DNA from: Lyophyllum atratum
Lineage: Eukaryota; Basidiomycota; Agaricomycetes; Agaricales; Lyophyllaceae
Assembly: GCA_014905825.1 (NCBI GenBank)
Contig: JACGCN010000039.1
Span: 419,064 to 483,063 of the forward strand
Direction of reading: 5' to 3'
DNA: 64,000 nt
Shown: piece by piece, positions 44,094-55,610 of the stretch
How the letters are laid out: each line of letters begins with the position of its first letter
Position numbering within the stretch: the stretch's first letter is position 1
Notes under the pieces: generated by a model
Database searches by the model: none
What the model was told of the DNA's origin: nothing
The model's input: only the letters and a program-made list of their open reading frames with translations
Translations under genes and position numbers: made by a program

Positions 44094-45779
44094 ATGCACC
44101 ATGCACTTGAAATTTCAGATATTCTGGGCTCCATATTCAAGTTCACCGACACGAGCACGAATGTCACATGCGTAGGCGTCTGTAAAGCATGGCAGGAGAA
44201 CGTCCTCGATGTACTCTGGAGCCGTGTTGACCGCCTAGACCGCCTTTTGAGGCTTTTGGGGCCCATGGGGGAGATACATTCGCAGCTCGTGGTGGGTCCT
44301 CTTCACTTGTCCATCATGGGAATTCAACAACATATGTGCTTATCCGAGGTGTAGACGTTTCTTCAGCTCCACATACCCAGCGACCGCTGGGAGCGATTCT
44401 CCTTTTACGCAAACCGAGTGCGGCATTTGGAGTGCACGGATCAGTCTCCGGAGATCCATCACCAGTCCTTTTCGACTATGTCCATTTCACGACCCGTTCT
44501 TCACCTTCTTCCGAACCTCACCCACCTTACGTGGAAGAAAGATCCTTCGCGCCCAGCGGCCTCACTCGTCCTCTGTCTTCTCTTTTTGACGCCGGGCCTA
44601 CAGAGTCTCTCTGTCGAGACGGGTCATAGCTCAGATCAGGGTGACCTGTTTGCCATCGACAACTTCTTCAAGGATGTCGTCTACCGCTCCCCACGGATCG
44701 AACATCTCGAGTTTCGTTCTGGCATTCCATTCCACGACATCGGACCCTTCCTTTCCAACTTTCTTATCGGGTTGCACGGTCTCAAGACCGTCCTCCTCTC
44801 AGACGCGCTACTAACGTCGGATGTGATCACGGCGTTAGCAAAGTGCCCGCTGCTAGAGTCAATCCGCATGCCTGACGCACTGGAAAGCGCCGAAATCCAC
44901 GAGGAGACGGACGACCTCCAGAACTACATGCCCGTCATAGGAGCTGGAGGGTTTCCAAACCTCAGGGAGATGAATATCAAGGCTCATCTGTGGAATGTGG
45001 TGTCCTCTCTGCAGACCGACTTCCCGGCAGCGCGGCTTCAGCGACTCGTTGTCAGGACGCTAAGTTTTGAAAACAGCTGGGATATTGGTATTTTCTTTAC
45101 AAGCGTTGCGGGGGCGTGCCCTCAACTTGAAGTTTTGGCCCTCTCAGTCCAGTATGGTGGCGTTGAGGAGGACTCGGAGAGTTTTCCTTTTGCATTCTTG
45201 AAGCCTGTTGTGCGTTGCACATCGTTAACAACGTTTACGCTCAATATGCCCTTGCCACTTGACATTGACGACACTGAGGCTACTCAGATGGCGATATCTT
45301 GGCCTCGGATGCAGGACCTCCACTTGAACCCTTTCCCTGCCGTGCAACGACCGGCAGGGAAGCACCTCACGTTTGGAGTCATGGCGAGTTTTGCTCAGCA
45401 CTGCCCTGACCTCCAAGTGTTGGGCTTATATGTCCAGTCGTCCTCCATTCCTCCACCAGCAAGTCGCAAGATAATTTCCAAGCTGGAGATTTTCACTTTA
45501 GGCTTGATCGGTACAGGATATAGCGTCGACGACCTGGCGCTTTTCCTGACTGACGTCACACCGTCGAAATGCCGCATCACTGGCCATTCATACATTTTCC
45601 TGGCAGATACTATTGGACTGCAGGCACATATACACGTCGCTGAATCGAAGCTGAAAAAGATTTTCTCACTCCTGCCTATGCTGCGAAGCATCCACGCGCA
45701 ATATCAGGAACGATTGAGGGCCCTGGAAGCGGAGGTGCAAAGGCTCTCCCTAATGGTGGCTTCAGCCGCACCATCTTGA
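44094..45779 (+). CDS. F-box/LRR-like protein
   Basis: Two exons, 44094..44291 and 44355..45779, encode 540 residues. The start MHHALEISDILGSIFKFTD with CVGVCKAWQENVLDVLWSRV is the compact F-box-like opening widespread in mushroom genomes. LRR-like hydrophobic repeats follow (HLLPNLTHLTWKK, LHGLKTVLLSDALL, CPLLESIRMP, CPQLEVLALSV, CPDLQVLGLYV). The C-terminus ends in a short coiled-coil (RALEAEVQRLSLM). It is unrelated at sequence level to the tandem trio at 26-34 kb. The role as SCF adaptor is inference. Confidence 0.72.
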
Positions 45780-46383
45780 TGCCCTGTGTTCAATCTGTTC
45801 ACGATGTACCAGCTCATGATGATCATCTGTCCTAGTCGTATGCGGCGTTGACGTTATTTCCACAGTACCGCGGCACCATAATACATTCATCGATCTCATG
45901 GGTTCCCGTGTGGACGGATATGTACAGTCTGATGATGGCTGTCGTACCTGCTTCCTGACCATGAGATTGACTTTGGTGTGGGCGAATCTCAGGGTGTCCA
46001 AAATTGGACTGACAACGCAGTTTTCGACCCTCCATCCCGTATTTCTGTGCGAGAAGCTACAATCAAGGCCCCCTATGGATAACGCCAAGCGAATAGTACG
46101 CAGCTTTCACAACCCCGTTCGGAACGCGTCAATAGATTTGAGCGTCAATCTAGCTGTTTCGTGGCAGCCAGACCCTTGTTTCCATTCCGCACCCGGCCTC
46201 TGTCTTCATTTATGGAACACAGGAGATATGTTTAGTTACAGGACATCCGCCCTCTCGGCGAAAGCCCCTCGCCATACATAACTTGGGCCTACCGATCTCG
46301 ATCCCCTTGGGTGCTAATACGTGGTATATCTTGAGCGGGGCGATCGAAGACTGTCGACAAATTCTTCCTCACTCCCGCCCCCC
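45780..46383. other. intergenic, F-box/LRR gene to small ORF
   Basis: A 127-codon plus-strand frame at 45898 overlaps minus-strand frames and shows no recognisable content. It is not supported as a gene. Confidence 0.4.
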
Positions 46384-46751
46384 ATGCCTTTCCTGACCGA
46401 CTCGAACGAATCAAAGACCCTCCGCCTGCGGTTGGTTGCACTCTTGTCCCTCTATGACCTCCTTCCTCCGTCCTTTGACAAGGCTGCATTTCTCGACTTC
46501 AACTCTCCTCCTCCATTCGACGCCGCCGCCGTCGACACAGACATCATGCTCCGCTCGCTGGTGGCCATCGCCCGAAAGCTCCATATACCCGAAAGCGAGA
46601 CGCCTCTGTCACCGCTCTTTGGGGGCCATGGCAGCCTGCCCAGATATACAGGTAAGTGGTCGATGACAAGGACTGATGTCATCAAACCATCCGTTCGCCT
46701 CGATCATGATTTCTTTATTTTGGACTTGCAGGCACCGCTGGCGCAGCTTGA
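46384..46751 (+). CDS. small hypothetical protein
   Basis: Two exons, 46384..46651 and 46732..46751, would encode 95 residues. The frame opens MPFLTDSNESKTLRLRLVA and has a well-behaved amphipathic composition (LLSLYDLLPPSFDKAAF). The donor is GTAAGT and the acceptor GCAG, adding only six residues before the stop. I do not recognise a family. The clean donor and the good start context favour a real gene, but it could also be the first exon of something longer with a different acceptor. Confidence 0.45.
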
Positions 46752-47462
46752 AGTGCGAAACCCGAGTCGAAAGTACTCTCGGTCTCGTAACGGATCAGTA
46801 ATAGGAAACTACAGCCGATTCTCTATACCCGTGAGTTGTCGGCGCTTGGTGATTGTGGTTGACATCCGTGTCTGATGAAGCGCCTTGAATCCTAGATTGC
46901 CTGTCCATGCATCCCCATTCTCCTACACTCTTCATCGCATTAACATCACTGTCACCATCACCTCGGTCCCTTGGACTCTGTACTTGGATAATTAACTTAT
47001 GGGGGATCGCAATCATCTACATATCAACATATCATTGAGCTACTACGACTCCGTGTAAAATAACCCTCCGGTTGCGAGGATTTTTCTCATGCCAATACGA
47101 AGGAAGCTTTGTTACATATCGATACGCAACTTATACCCATGCGCCCAGAATACTCATGCCAATACGAAGGAAGCTTTGTTACATATCGATACGCAACTTA
47201 TACCCATGCGCCCAGAATATGCAATTGCAACAGTGGATACAGTTCGGAGGCCACCGCCATGCACAGTGACTGTCACTGTTTGGCCTCGAACACATATGCC
47301 CAATCCTCGTACACGCGACTTTCTCGTACTCACGTCGAAGACGTGTATTATAACGTGAGCAAGTGGTTCCCCCCCTAAGTTGTACAAATAAAACGACAGT
47401 ACCCAGAGCAGTAGCGAAATGTGCAAATAAAAATACATCTACCTCGTGTTCCCGAAGCCAGT
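46752..47462. other. intergenic with 67-bp tandem duplication
   Basis: Downstream region of HDAC copy B and of the small ORF. It contains an exact 67-base duplication (see repeat). No gene is supported. Confidence 0.5.
47086..47219 (+). repeat. 67-bp perfect tandem duplication
   Basis: The unit begins ctcatgccaatacgaagg and ends gcgcccagaata. The second copy starts at 47153. No mismatch was seen, so the duplication is recent or an assembly artefact. Confidence 0.95.
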
Positions 47463-49500
47463 CTAAGCATCCACCATCTCGTCCCAGTCATCATCCTCCA
47501 TGTCATCGTCACTTCTATGCCGGCCCCCTCTCTCCATCAGCCCCCCCACGCCCACCGAGGGGGGTATCAGCGATGCAGCGTACTTCCTCGCAATGACATC
47601 GTCGACGCCCTCGTCCCACCTCGCCCCGCTCTGGAAGAACCGCCGCCTGGAAGTGCGCGCAAACATGGCCACCCCGTTCTCGTACGCCTCGAACACGACG
47701 CCGTGTTCGTAAATAGGCGCATCAAAGTGTTGCCCTGTTATGATGCTCATCCGCTGTCTCGGCTGCGCAAACTTGGGGTACCGCCCGCGGGGGCGCGAAC
47801 CCTGCGAGGCGGAATCATCCGAATCCCATGACTTCTCGTCGTCTGAGGTATCAGAGGGCGTGTCCGTCTCCTGTAGGTCATACACGTATCGTGCATGTCC
47901 TAGCATAGGGGTTTACGTGTGCGCAACGGGCTAAGACAAGGGGAAGGCTTACGAGCTAGCTTGATATCCAATGAATCATGGGCTGCTACCTGATCGGTGC
48001 GAAATCCAAGGTGTTGGCCGATGCTTTCCCTAGGGACGTCATGCATGCCAACCGAGGGCGCAGCAGCGAGCTCCTGTAGCTGCTGCAACGCTGTCACTCT
48101 AGTCAACGAGGTAAATAAGAATTCATGTATCAACCATGCTACCAGAGCGACGACGAACCTAATGTTATCCAACAGTCCGTCTTTGATGTTCAGATCCTCC
48201 ATATTGTTCTCCAGGACTTCTAACCGGTAGCGCGGGCCAAACCACTCGAAATATTGGCTCCATGGTAGATTTGGGTCGATTGTGTCCTCGATGCCGAGTG
48301 CACATGCCGTCTCGTACGTCCATGCGCGTACCACATTCTTGACGGTGTATCCACCTCCGCCGAGCAGTATAAGGGGTATATCATGCTTCCGTAGGAACTG
48401 CACGCAATGAGCGTGGCCCTCCATCGTTATGTTAAAGCACCCGAGCCTGTCGCCAGCCAAAGAGTCGGCACCGCACTGTAGCACAACGACGGATGGCCGG
48501 TAAACCTCGAGTATCTTCTCAATAATCTAGGCGAGGTCCAGGTGAGATGAAGTGCAGTGGAAAGCCAGATGATGACGTACCGGGTCAAATACACTTTTGA
48601 AAGCTTCGTCCGTTATCCCATCTTTCAATGGAACGTTTACCGAGTACCCCTTCCCCTTCCCTCGTCCCCTGTCGTCTTGTGTACCTGTTCCAGGGAAGTA
48701 CTCTCCGAACTTGTGAAAACTGCAGGTCATAACGCGATCTGTAACATAGAAAGCTTCCTCGACCCCGTCCCCATGATGGCAGTCTATGTCGATGTACAGA
48801 ACGCGTGGATACGTGCGGAGGAGCTCTAGAATCCCGAGGACGATGTCGTTGATGTAGCAGAAGCCCGACGCCTCCCTCTTCTTCGCATGGTGGAGCCCCC
48901 CAGCCCAGTTGATAGCAATATCCGCCGCACCGGATGCTATTCGTTCTGATGCAGCTATAATTATTACGTGAGTGGCCTGGTCATGAATGAGTCGACATGG
49001 CACGAACATATTGAGCCCCCGGCGGAGATCGAGCAAAACTCGAAGACTCCCTCAAACGCGGGATTGTCATCTCCCACCAAAACTATCGCTCGGGTGAGAA
49101 GGGTCAATATAGGACCTATTAATAGGCGTACATCTGGTTCCGTGACCTGTTAATTCTTCCACGGTCTCCGGTGTCACTCGATTGAGGAAGTGTATGTACT
49201 CGTCGGTGTGGAACATTGTCATGGCTTCCGGTGATGCTCTTTTCGGTTTCTAATGAGGTTCAGGCTGAATGGTCACGTTTGGAGGTGGTAGAGCTCACCA
49301 GGACGTGCATCTGCCCGAGCATGTCGTATGCGGTGACCAGCTCATGTGTGACACGTATTCGATGAGGTTTCATGAGGTGGCCGAGGCCATATGTATAGGC
49401 TCCAGCGTCCGCTGCGATCTATGGTATCAGAGGCGCGCAAGAGCACGAACAGGTACACGAACGCACGATCATAGTAGTAGGCAACCCTCCTCTTAGACAT
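47463..49500 (-). CDS. class I histone deacetylase (Rpd3 type), copy B
   Basis: Eight exons: 49500..49467, 49411..49299, 49249..49132, 49082..49008, 48954..48581, 48526..48159, 48098..47953 and 47899..47463. They encode 554 residues. The first seven exons have exactly the lengths of copy A, and only the last differs (437 versus 422). Catalytic motifs are intact: [68 protein letters not shown] and [16 protein letters not shown]. In the last of these copy A has VARTW, the usual class I form. The C-terminal tail keeps TGQHFDAP and [13 protein letters not shown] but is otherwise free to vary. A duplicate of copy A about 12.8 kb away on the same strand. Confidence 0.97.
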
Positions 49501-50365
49501 GGCTGGTAGGGTATGTTGAGAGAGGCGGTCAAGAGCAGTTCATCTGCGACCAGTTGGAGGGCAGGAAGGGAGCCGAATTTCAGGTCCGTGCACCCTGACC
49601 TGCCAATTGATTGCTGTCGATCATGTGAGGACGTTTGATACCACCGAGCAACCAAATAGGGTAACAAAAGACACGCAATCGACGCCATATCTAAGTAATA
49701 GCCCAGCTATTCACCGTTCTCTTACCGTCTAATCTGGGAAGGCAGTGCCAGCCTCGACCGCTCTTTTCGACCCGGCTTATCCACCTTCCCCTCACCTGGC
49801 ATCCCAAAAAATTACGCTGTCCAGCAATGCAACCACAAGGATCATGGATGCCTTTTTCTTGCTTTTCTGGATTCTGGAGGTCGTATCCGAGCAGCATAGT
49901 GTATGAGACCACGCGCGGTGGAGGAGGAGGAGGAGGAGGAGAAAACACATCGCGCCCCGCGTGACACGATCAGAAATCGATCGCGCACAATTTCCTCTTT
50001 AGGAACTCACGACAGCATCAAGAGAGATCAAGAACAAGTGTGCAAGAAGTCAATTGGTAAGGGAAGCAGCGCGGCCTACCATTGTGGTAGCCACCCGGAT
50101 GCGCTAGAAAAAAATGCGGCAGACTCTACTCTCGAGGGGATCATGTTTGCTGGTGCTACTTTCACTTCTACTTAGGAATTAAGGCGAGTCATCTTTAACT
50201 CGAAGCTTGTGGCAATGACACTTCGAGATGCCGTCGGCCGTTACGCTTTCCCTCGACTGACAATCACTGTCGATAGTCTTCGAAAAACGTTGATGAACAT
50301 CTTTCTCGATGACTTGCTCAAGCCTATTAGGATTGCTTACACGAACATCCTGATTCATTACCACC
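49501..50365. other. intergenic, HDAC B to unknown-family gene
   Basis: Upstream region of both divergent genes. It includes a gaggag microsatellite (49919-49943). Frames at 49903 and 50209 have no recognisable content. Confidence 0.45.
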
Positions 50366-52269
50366 ATGATACTCCCCAGCCCAGTGGAAGAACGAATTGT
50401 CGGGGTTCTCTCCCCTTCTTCAGATTCCGACCTTGAATCATGCTTCACTGCTTCAACCGAATTTACCACCTCCGCATCTTCGGGAAGTACTATTCAAGGC
50501 ATCGGAGCTCTATCTGGGAAGGCCATCCTTGCTCTAGGAAAGGTCACTTTGCGCGGAGCTGAGAGCATCATTATTCGCCGACGCCTCGGACTCATCGACT
50601 CCAATTTAAAGTTTCCACCGGCGAAACCTACCAGCATGGAGGAGACAGAGCGAATGTACGACGATCTCCTAGAACTGTCAAGGTAGGTCCCATGCATAGT
50701 CGGGATGTCTTACGAAGCATACGACTCAGGATCGGCAGGCTTGGCATGTACCGACGGGGTATCCGAGGCCGGGCAATGCAGATCTTGCTAGTACAGATAG
50801 GCAACCGACAAATCAAGCACATCATCAGATGTCTGAAGAAATGGCCAGACATTGAAATACAAATTTTCATCTCAGAGATGATGAACGTCTTGGACCCTAT
50901 CCGGTACGTGAACGTTCACGAGTTATATTGTATCTCATCAGTCCAGCACAGGCTATCCCATGGGAAGGCGGGGGATGAACTCAGAGTCAAAGCATATCGG
51001 GGCGCTCTTGCGGCTTGGGAAAGCCATTCCCTTGTACCATTTGTGGACTTCTGTGAGCAGCTTGCCCAGGCCCTCGGCGGGTCTAATGAAGCTATTCTAC
51101 GGGCCGGCATACTAGACTTCTTGCTGCATGCATATGCGACCAACTTCCGGGACCCGCTGGCGCCAAACGAAGGACGCAATTTTCATCGGACGTCTACCTT
51201 CCAGATTGCGTGCAACATGCTCCTGACGAGCCTATGTGGTGTCGATGGAGGCCTTGAGACAATTTGCGACCACCCTTTGCATGCCCTTTGGCATAGGCGC
51301 CCTGAACTGCCTTTCATCCCTGATGATCGCAATCGAACAGAACAGCGGGTGGTTGCCTTGAACAGTGTTCCCCGTGTTGTCGTCCTCTGGCGGCTGCAAT
51401 CGATATCCGATGTGCTGCTGGACTGGGTACGGGTTTTCGAAGAGTCGGTGATGCATGACTTCTGCATTGATTTGCTGGAGCTTTCCGGGTGAGTTTGGAT
51501 GCGTTACAGATGTCATCACTTAACCGTTTATGGCTGGCTTAAGATCAGAAAGTATGGGCATGGAAATCTCGATCCGTGCACTGAGGACATTGCACCGAAT
51601 GTTCAAGTACCAAAGTCAGGCTTGTAAGTTCGCTTTCAGGCAATATATTGCATCGAACACCACCCAGCACTGCGTAGAAATCATGTCTCAAATAGTGCGC
51701 CATTTATCCTGTATAATGTGAGGCGACCTTTCGCGACGGCTGTTTCCACTTTTCTGAACTGACCACTACATAGAACGCCTAATAGCCAAGAGTCTGTTTT
51801 CTTCTACCTACCATGCGACCACGAAGACTTCACAATGACAGCCGTACCCTACTTCATCCACGTCTTCATGCAAGTCACTAGATATGACGAGGCTTTTCTC
51901 ATCATCATCCTTGCGGCAGATATCCTTGGTCTCATGCGCCCCTTTCTTGAAAAAGAACTCCGGGGCAAATCCGTCCTACAAATTGCGCGGCACGATGGCG
52001 ACCTTCTGATGGTCTATGACCCTCTAGACTTTGCGCTGTTTTCACTAATCAGAGAGCATGGACTTCACGACCTCCTTCCGGAGCTTTCGCCACAGGAAAA
52101 GGAAAAACCTGCCATTTTATACCGGCGGAATATGTTGTGCAGGGCATTCAATGTATTTTTGTCTCGCGAGAACAAACACCCCTTCCCTATACCACGGGAA
52201 GATGATTGGGATGTTTCGCTGAGTGGGCTTGAAGGGATCGACTTTCCTGCGCTGTGGATTAGGTCATAA
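50366..52269 (+). CDS. unknown basidiomycete family, member 1
   Basis: Five exons, 50366..50682, 50739..50903, 50952..51488, 51544..51717 and 51774..52269, encode 562 residues. The N-terminal exon carries GSTIQGIGALSGKAILALGK then ESIIIRRRLGL and YDDLLELSR. It is shared with the gene at 54789 and the relic at 8684. The remainder is Leu-rich and helical with phrases typical of ARM/HEAT-like repeats (ILRAGILDFLLHAYA, SIRALRTLHRMFKY), but no family can be named. It is convergent with its paralog; the stop codons are 211 bases apart. No signal peptide or membrane segment is evident. Confidence 0.72.
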
Positions 52270-52479
52270 TTGCGAGCAGGTTGGGGCTTGTTGGTGTGGC
52301 ATTACTTTATTCCGACAAATCATTGATGGTTGCGGACAACTGATGTGGCTTGTGTCCCAGGCAGCGTCATATTCAATTGGGAGTTCATTTATGGCTAGAG
52401 AGAGCTGAACGAAAGATATAAGTAAGGTATAGTTTATTATACACACGATTTGGGACCATCCTATCTTGTCCAGAATATA

Positions 52480-54789
52480 TCATTGCTCCAAGAAAGAATC
52501 CTTATATATCAACTCGCCCACCTGGAGCGGGTCGGCACACTTCAAAATCATGTCTTGGATATGAATACTTTGCCCTGGGATAGACATGAGGAAATCGAGG
52601 AATCCAGCGCCCACGATAGCTCTATGCAAATGATTGTCCTGGCACGCAATGTAGGCGACGAATGAGCAGATGAGGTTGTATGACTGCTGGTATGACTGGG
52701 CCTTGGGACGCGGTAGAATCATGAAGCTATGAGCACGACACCGGAGTGAGAAGAATGTAATGCGTGCTATTGGGAGCGTCATACGAACCGGAATCTGGCC
52801 ACGAAGATGCGACAAAATTCAGCCAGCTCATCAATCGGCCAGCCCGTGAGTATATGGTATATTTCATAGCCACCGCCGGAGCAGATTTGAAAGATAATTG
52901 AGTCTAATGCAATGCTCCTTTCTGTCTCCGTGTATGGTGTCTTTCTACGTCTAAACCTACAGCAATACAGTGATTCAGCTTAATCATAATTCACGGAAGG
53001 AAGGCGGGAATAACCGACCAATACACATGCAGAGGGATGTTGAATTCCTCATTGATTGGTTGAACGTCAAAGTCATGCTGTTGGAGGGAGAACAGGACAG
53101 CCAAATACCCAGCTTGCACAATCTCTGCACACAGTGACCTGCTTTGACGTGCCAGGTAGCATAGAAACTTCATTACAGAGTGGATTGCAAGGATATGTTG
53201 GGCTTGATTGAGTTCCGTGGGTTTGATGAGGCGCCTAAAATCTCTGATATCAGACGATAAGAAAATCCAATGGCGAGAAGTCACCAACGTCAATCTTTCG
53301 ACCAGCGATCGAAAAAAGTTTCCGCGCTCCTCGGGACCCCAACTTTCGAGTTCAGCTGCAAGGCTTGACGTACACCGTTGGGCTAGCTGAGAAATAAATA
53401 GGTCGAACGCCGTGTTTCTGACATCCTCCTTATACTTGCGGGAATTATCCCTAGTATAGTAGAAAACAGCATATCAGCAGGTTTAAGTACATGCAGTGGA
53501 GAAGCTAGACTACCTTAGAACAATCATCGGAGGTTTGAACTCCTCTAAGCTTATTTCAAGTTGATCGCATTGATGCAGGTGTAGAATGATATCGAGGTAC
53601 CCAGCATCGGTAAGAACCTCGAGAGCGGCATTGCTATAATTCGCAAGCTGCGACACGAGAAGAAGAATGGTTGAGGTGAAACCCAAGTCAGAGTCGTCAA
53701 GGACTCTTCAGGTGTATCCCGACCGCCCCTTAGATTCGAGCTCCTGGATGCGGAATCAAAGAATGCAGAAACCAGCCTATTTACAACATACCGACTTGGT
53801 GCTACCTCATTCAATATGATTGCGATCAAGCTCTTGATTTGATCTGCATTCCATAGCGCTAATGTCGCGGGCAACGACGGCCGGCACTTTGACATGGAGA
53901 GCATAAGAAGACGAAGGGCTTCCTTCCCGGTCGCTTGTTCCCAGTATTCCGGCCTTGAAATAATCATAATATATGTTATGACACCTGATATTCAGAGAAA
54001 TAATAGCACTGCATACCTCGTTAAAATGTAAAACAGGGTGAGATAGGCCTCCGAAAGTTCGGTCGCAGACAAAGCCTCGTGATTCGATGAGAATGCGGCA
54101 AAAAATCCTGCGTCGAGGACTGCTCTACATTTCGACCTTCCCATCCGGGCTATGCGTGACATGAGAAGAAGAGCCTGTCCGGCGGTCGCTTGACGCGAAA
54201 GCAAGGAGCTTGGATAGTGATTCTGTAACTGAGGGAAGCTGTATCCATATGTTAGCATCACTATGAGCTATGAAATCTGGGGCCACCTACTGCATTGACG
54301 GGATGGACTGCTGGACCATTCCAGACAGGAATATTTCTAGATCGACGCTATTCCACCGACTGAGGGCTTCAAGCAGCTCCTTGGTATGGCCGTTCTTAAT
54401 CTGAGAAGTGATCAACAGGAGCGCCGTAAAGCGCTGTTCGTATGTATACAACCCAGGTCTGAGAGTTGTCAGAGGGACCATAATCTAGAGAGGTTATATA
54501 GCGCTTACCGAGAGAGTTCTAGGAGGCTATCGTACACTTTAGGGATTCTTTTCAGCTCTTTGGCTTGGCTGTCCGTGTGCGGGAACCAAGCTAAGGCCAT
54601 ATTGATACGCCTTCTTATGATGATTCGATCCAGCCCATGAAGAGTGAACTCCCCTAGAGCTTTGATTGCCTTACCAGTAAGCGCACCCGGACCTTCTACT
54701 GTGATAGAGGTGGCCTCTGTGTCATCAGATGAAGATCCCAGGCTGGAGTCTGATGTCCAGCAACGACGTGCTCTCGGAAAAGCTATCAT
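52480..54789 (-). CDS. unknown basidiomycete family, member 2
   Basis: Eight exons, 54789..54509, 54458..54291, 54238..54017, 53953..53792, 53705..53514, 53450..53019, 52956..52789 and 52726..52480, encode 623 residues. The first exon (ITVEGPGALTGKAIKALGEF, DRIIIRRRI, YDSLLELSR) and the position and phase of intron 1 match member 1, so the two are paralogs in inverted orientation. ARM/HEAT-like helical phrases recur (VLDAGFFAAF, VLTDAGYLDIILHL, IVQAGYLAVLF, IVGAGFLDFL), each a small hydrophobic helix starting after Gly. This suggests a repeat solenoid. Function unknown. Confidence 0.72.
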
Positions 54790-55610
54790 GCTTGAGGGAA
54801 TAAAGCTCGTAGATTTTCAGGTGGAGCACTGAAGCTCCCCGACAATAACATACTTGAGCACCCCGGGCCCCCTTATGTCATGCACAGCCAGTGAAGCGCT
54901 AAAGATGTCAAGTCTTGACATGTCGACAGGTCGGACCGAATCGCGATTCTTCATGATGCAAACATCTGTGGGAGGAAACATTCCCTTCGGCAACGGACGA
55001 TAGCGGTAGAGGATGTGTAGAGGATTGTGGTTGTGATAGACGAACAAGCCATGACGTTCCAGCCATTTCCTGGACGATAGACCCAGCAAACTCTTTACCC
55101 AAGGAGAGAGTTGTTTAGCTGACTCGGATATCTCCGCTTACCTCCGTATGCCGAAAGCAGGACGAGGCGGTTGAGTTTCTGATACCAGTCTCTCTGAGCT
55201 TGACTGAGGCTACATATAGACTTTGACTCGCAGCGCGTGAACTTGTGCATGACTTAAGGCAGTCCCGTCCACCCCTGGAATATTAACCAACCTCCACCGA
55301 TGGGCTCCAATGAATAGAACCAGGAAACCGCCGTACATGCTCTGCAGAGAAACGATGCCATCAGGAGATAGCCACAAGAAAGGATGCTCCAAATACCCAC
55401 CGCAATCATCATCAATCGCATTGCTGTGCACTACAAGATCGCCCGCCTAATCATCGGTTAGCTGGAGGAGGGTGAGTAAATCTTGAGCTGCTCAAGGCGC
55501 CTATTATATCAGCTTCCCAGCCCAGTTAACACTCAACCCCCGATCTGGAGCCCACAACCAATCTCAACCTTGACTCAAAGCAGTCCCGAGAACAACCGTT
55601 CAAACCTCCT
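54790..55610. other. intergenic with degenerate copy of the TMEM135-like 3' end
   Basis: On the minus strand, 55365-55250 aligns imperfectly to the last exon and 3' flank of the gene ending at 55611 (shared tctgcagag, gtacg..ggttt, ttcattggagc, gggactgccttaagtca). Further left, a minus-strand frame near 55089-54817 (KGMFPPTDVCIMKNRDSVRP) looks protein-like but has no recognisable family and no clean start. Confidence 0.45.

Noticed and set aside
45898..46281. 127-codon plus-strand frame
   Set aside because: No recognisable motif, overlapping minus-strand frames of similar length, and no splice-supported extension.
48954..49082. Possible one-base frameshift in the SAGGS motif of HDAC B
   Set aside because: On recounting, the run of five C at 49016-49020 gives the full Gly codon. 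Exon 4 is 75 bases as in copy A and the motif is intact.
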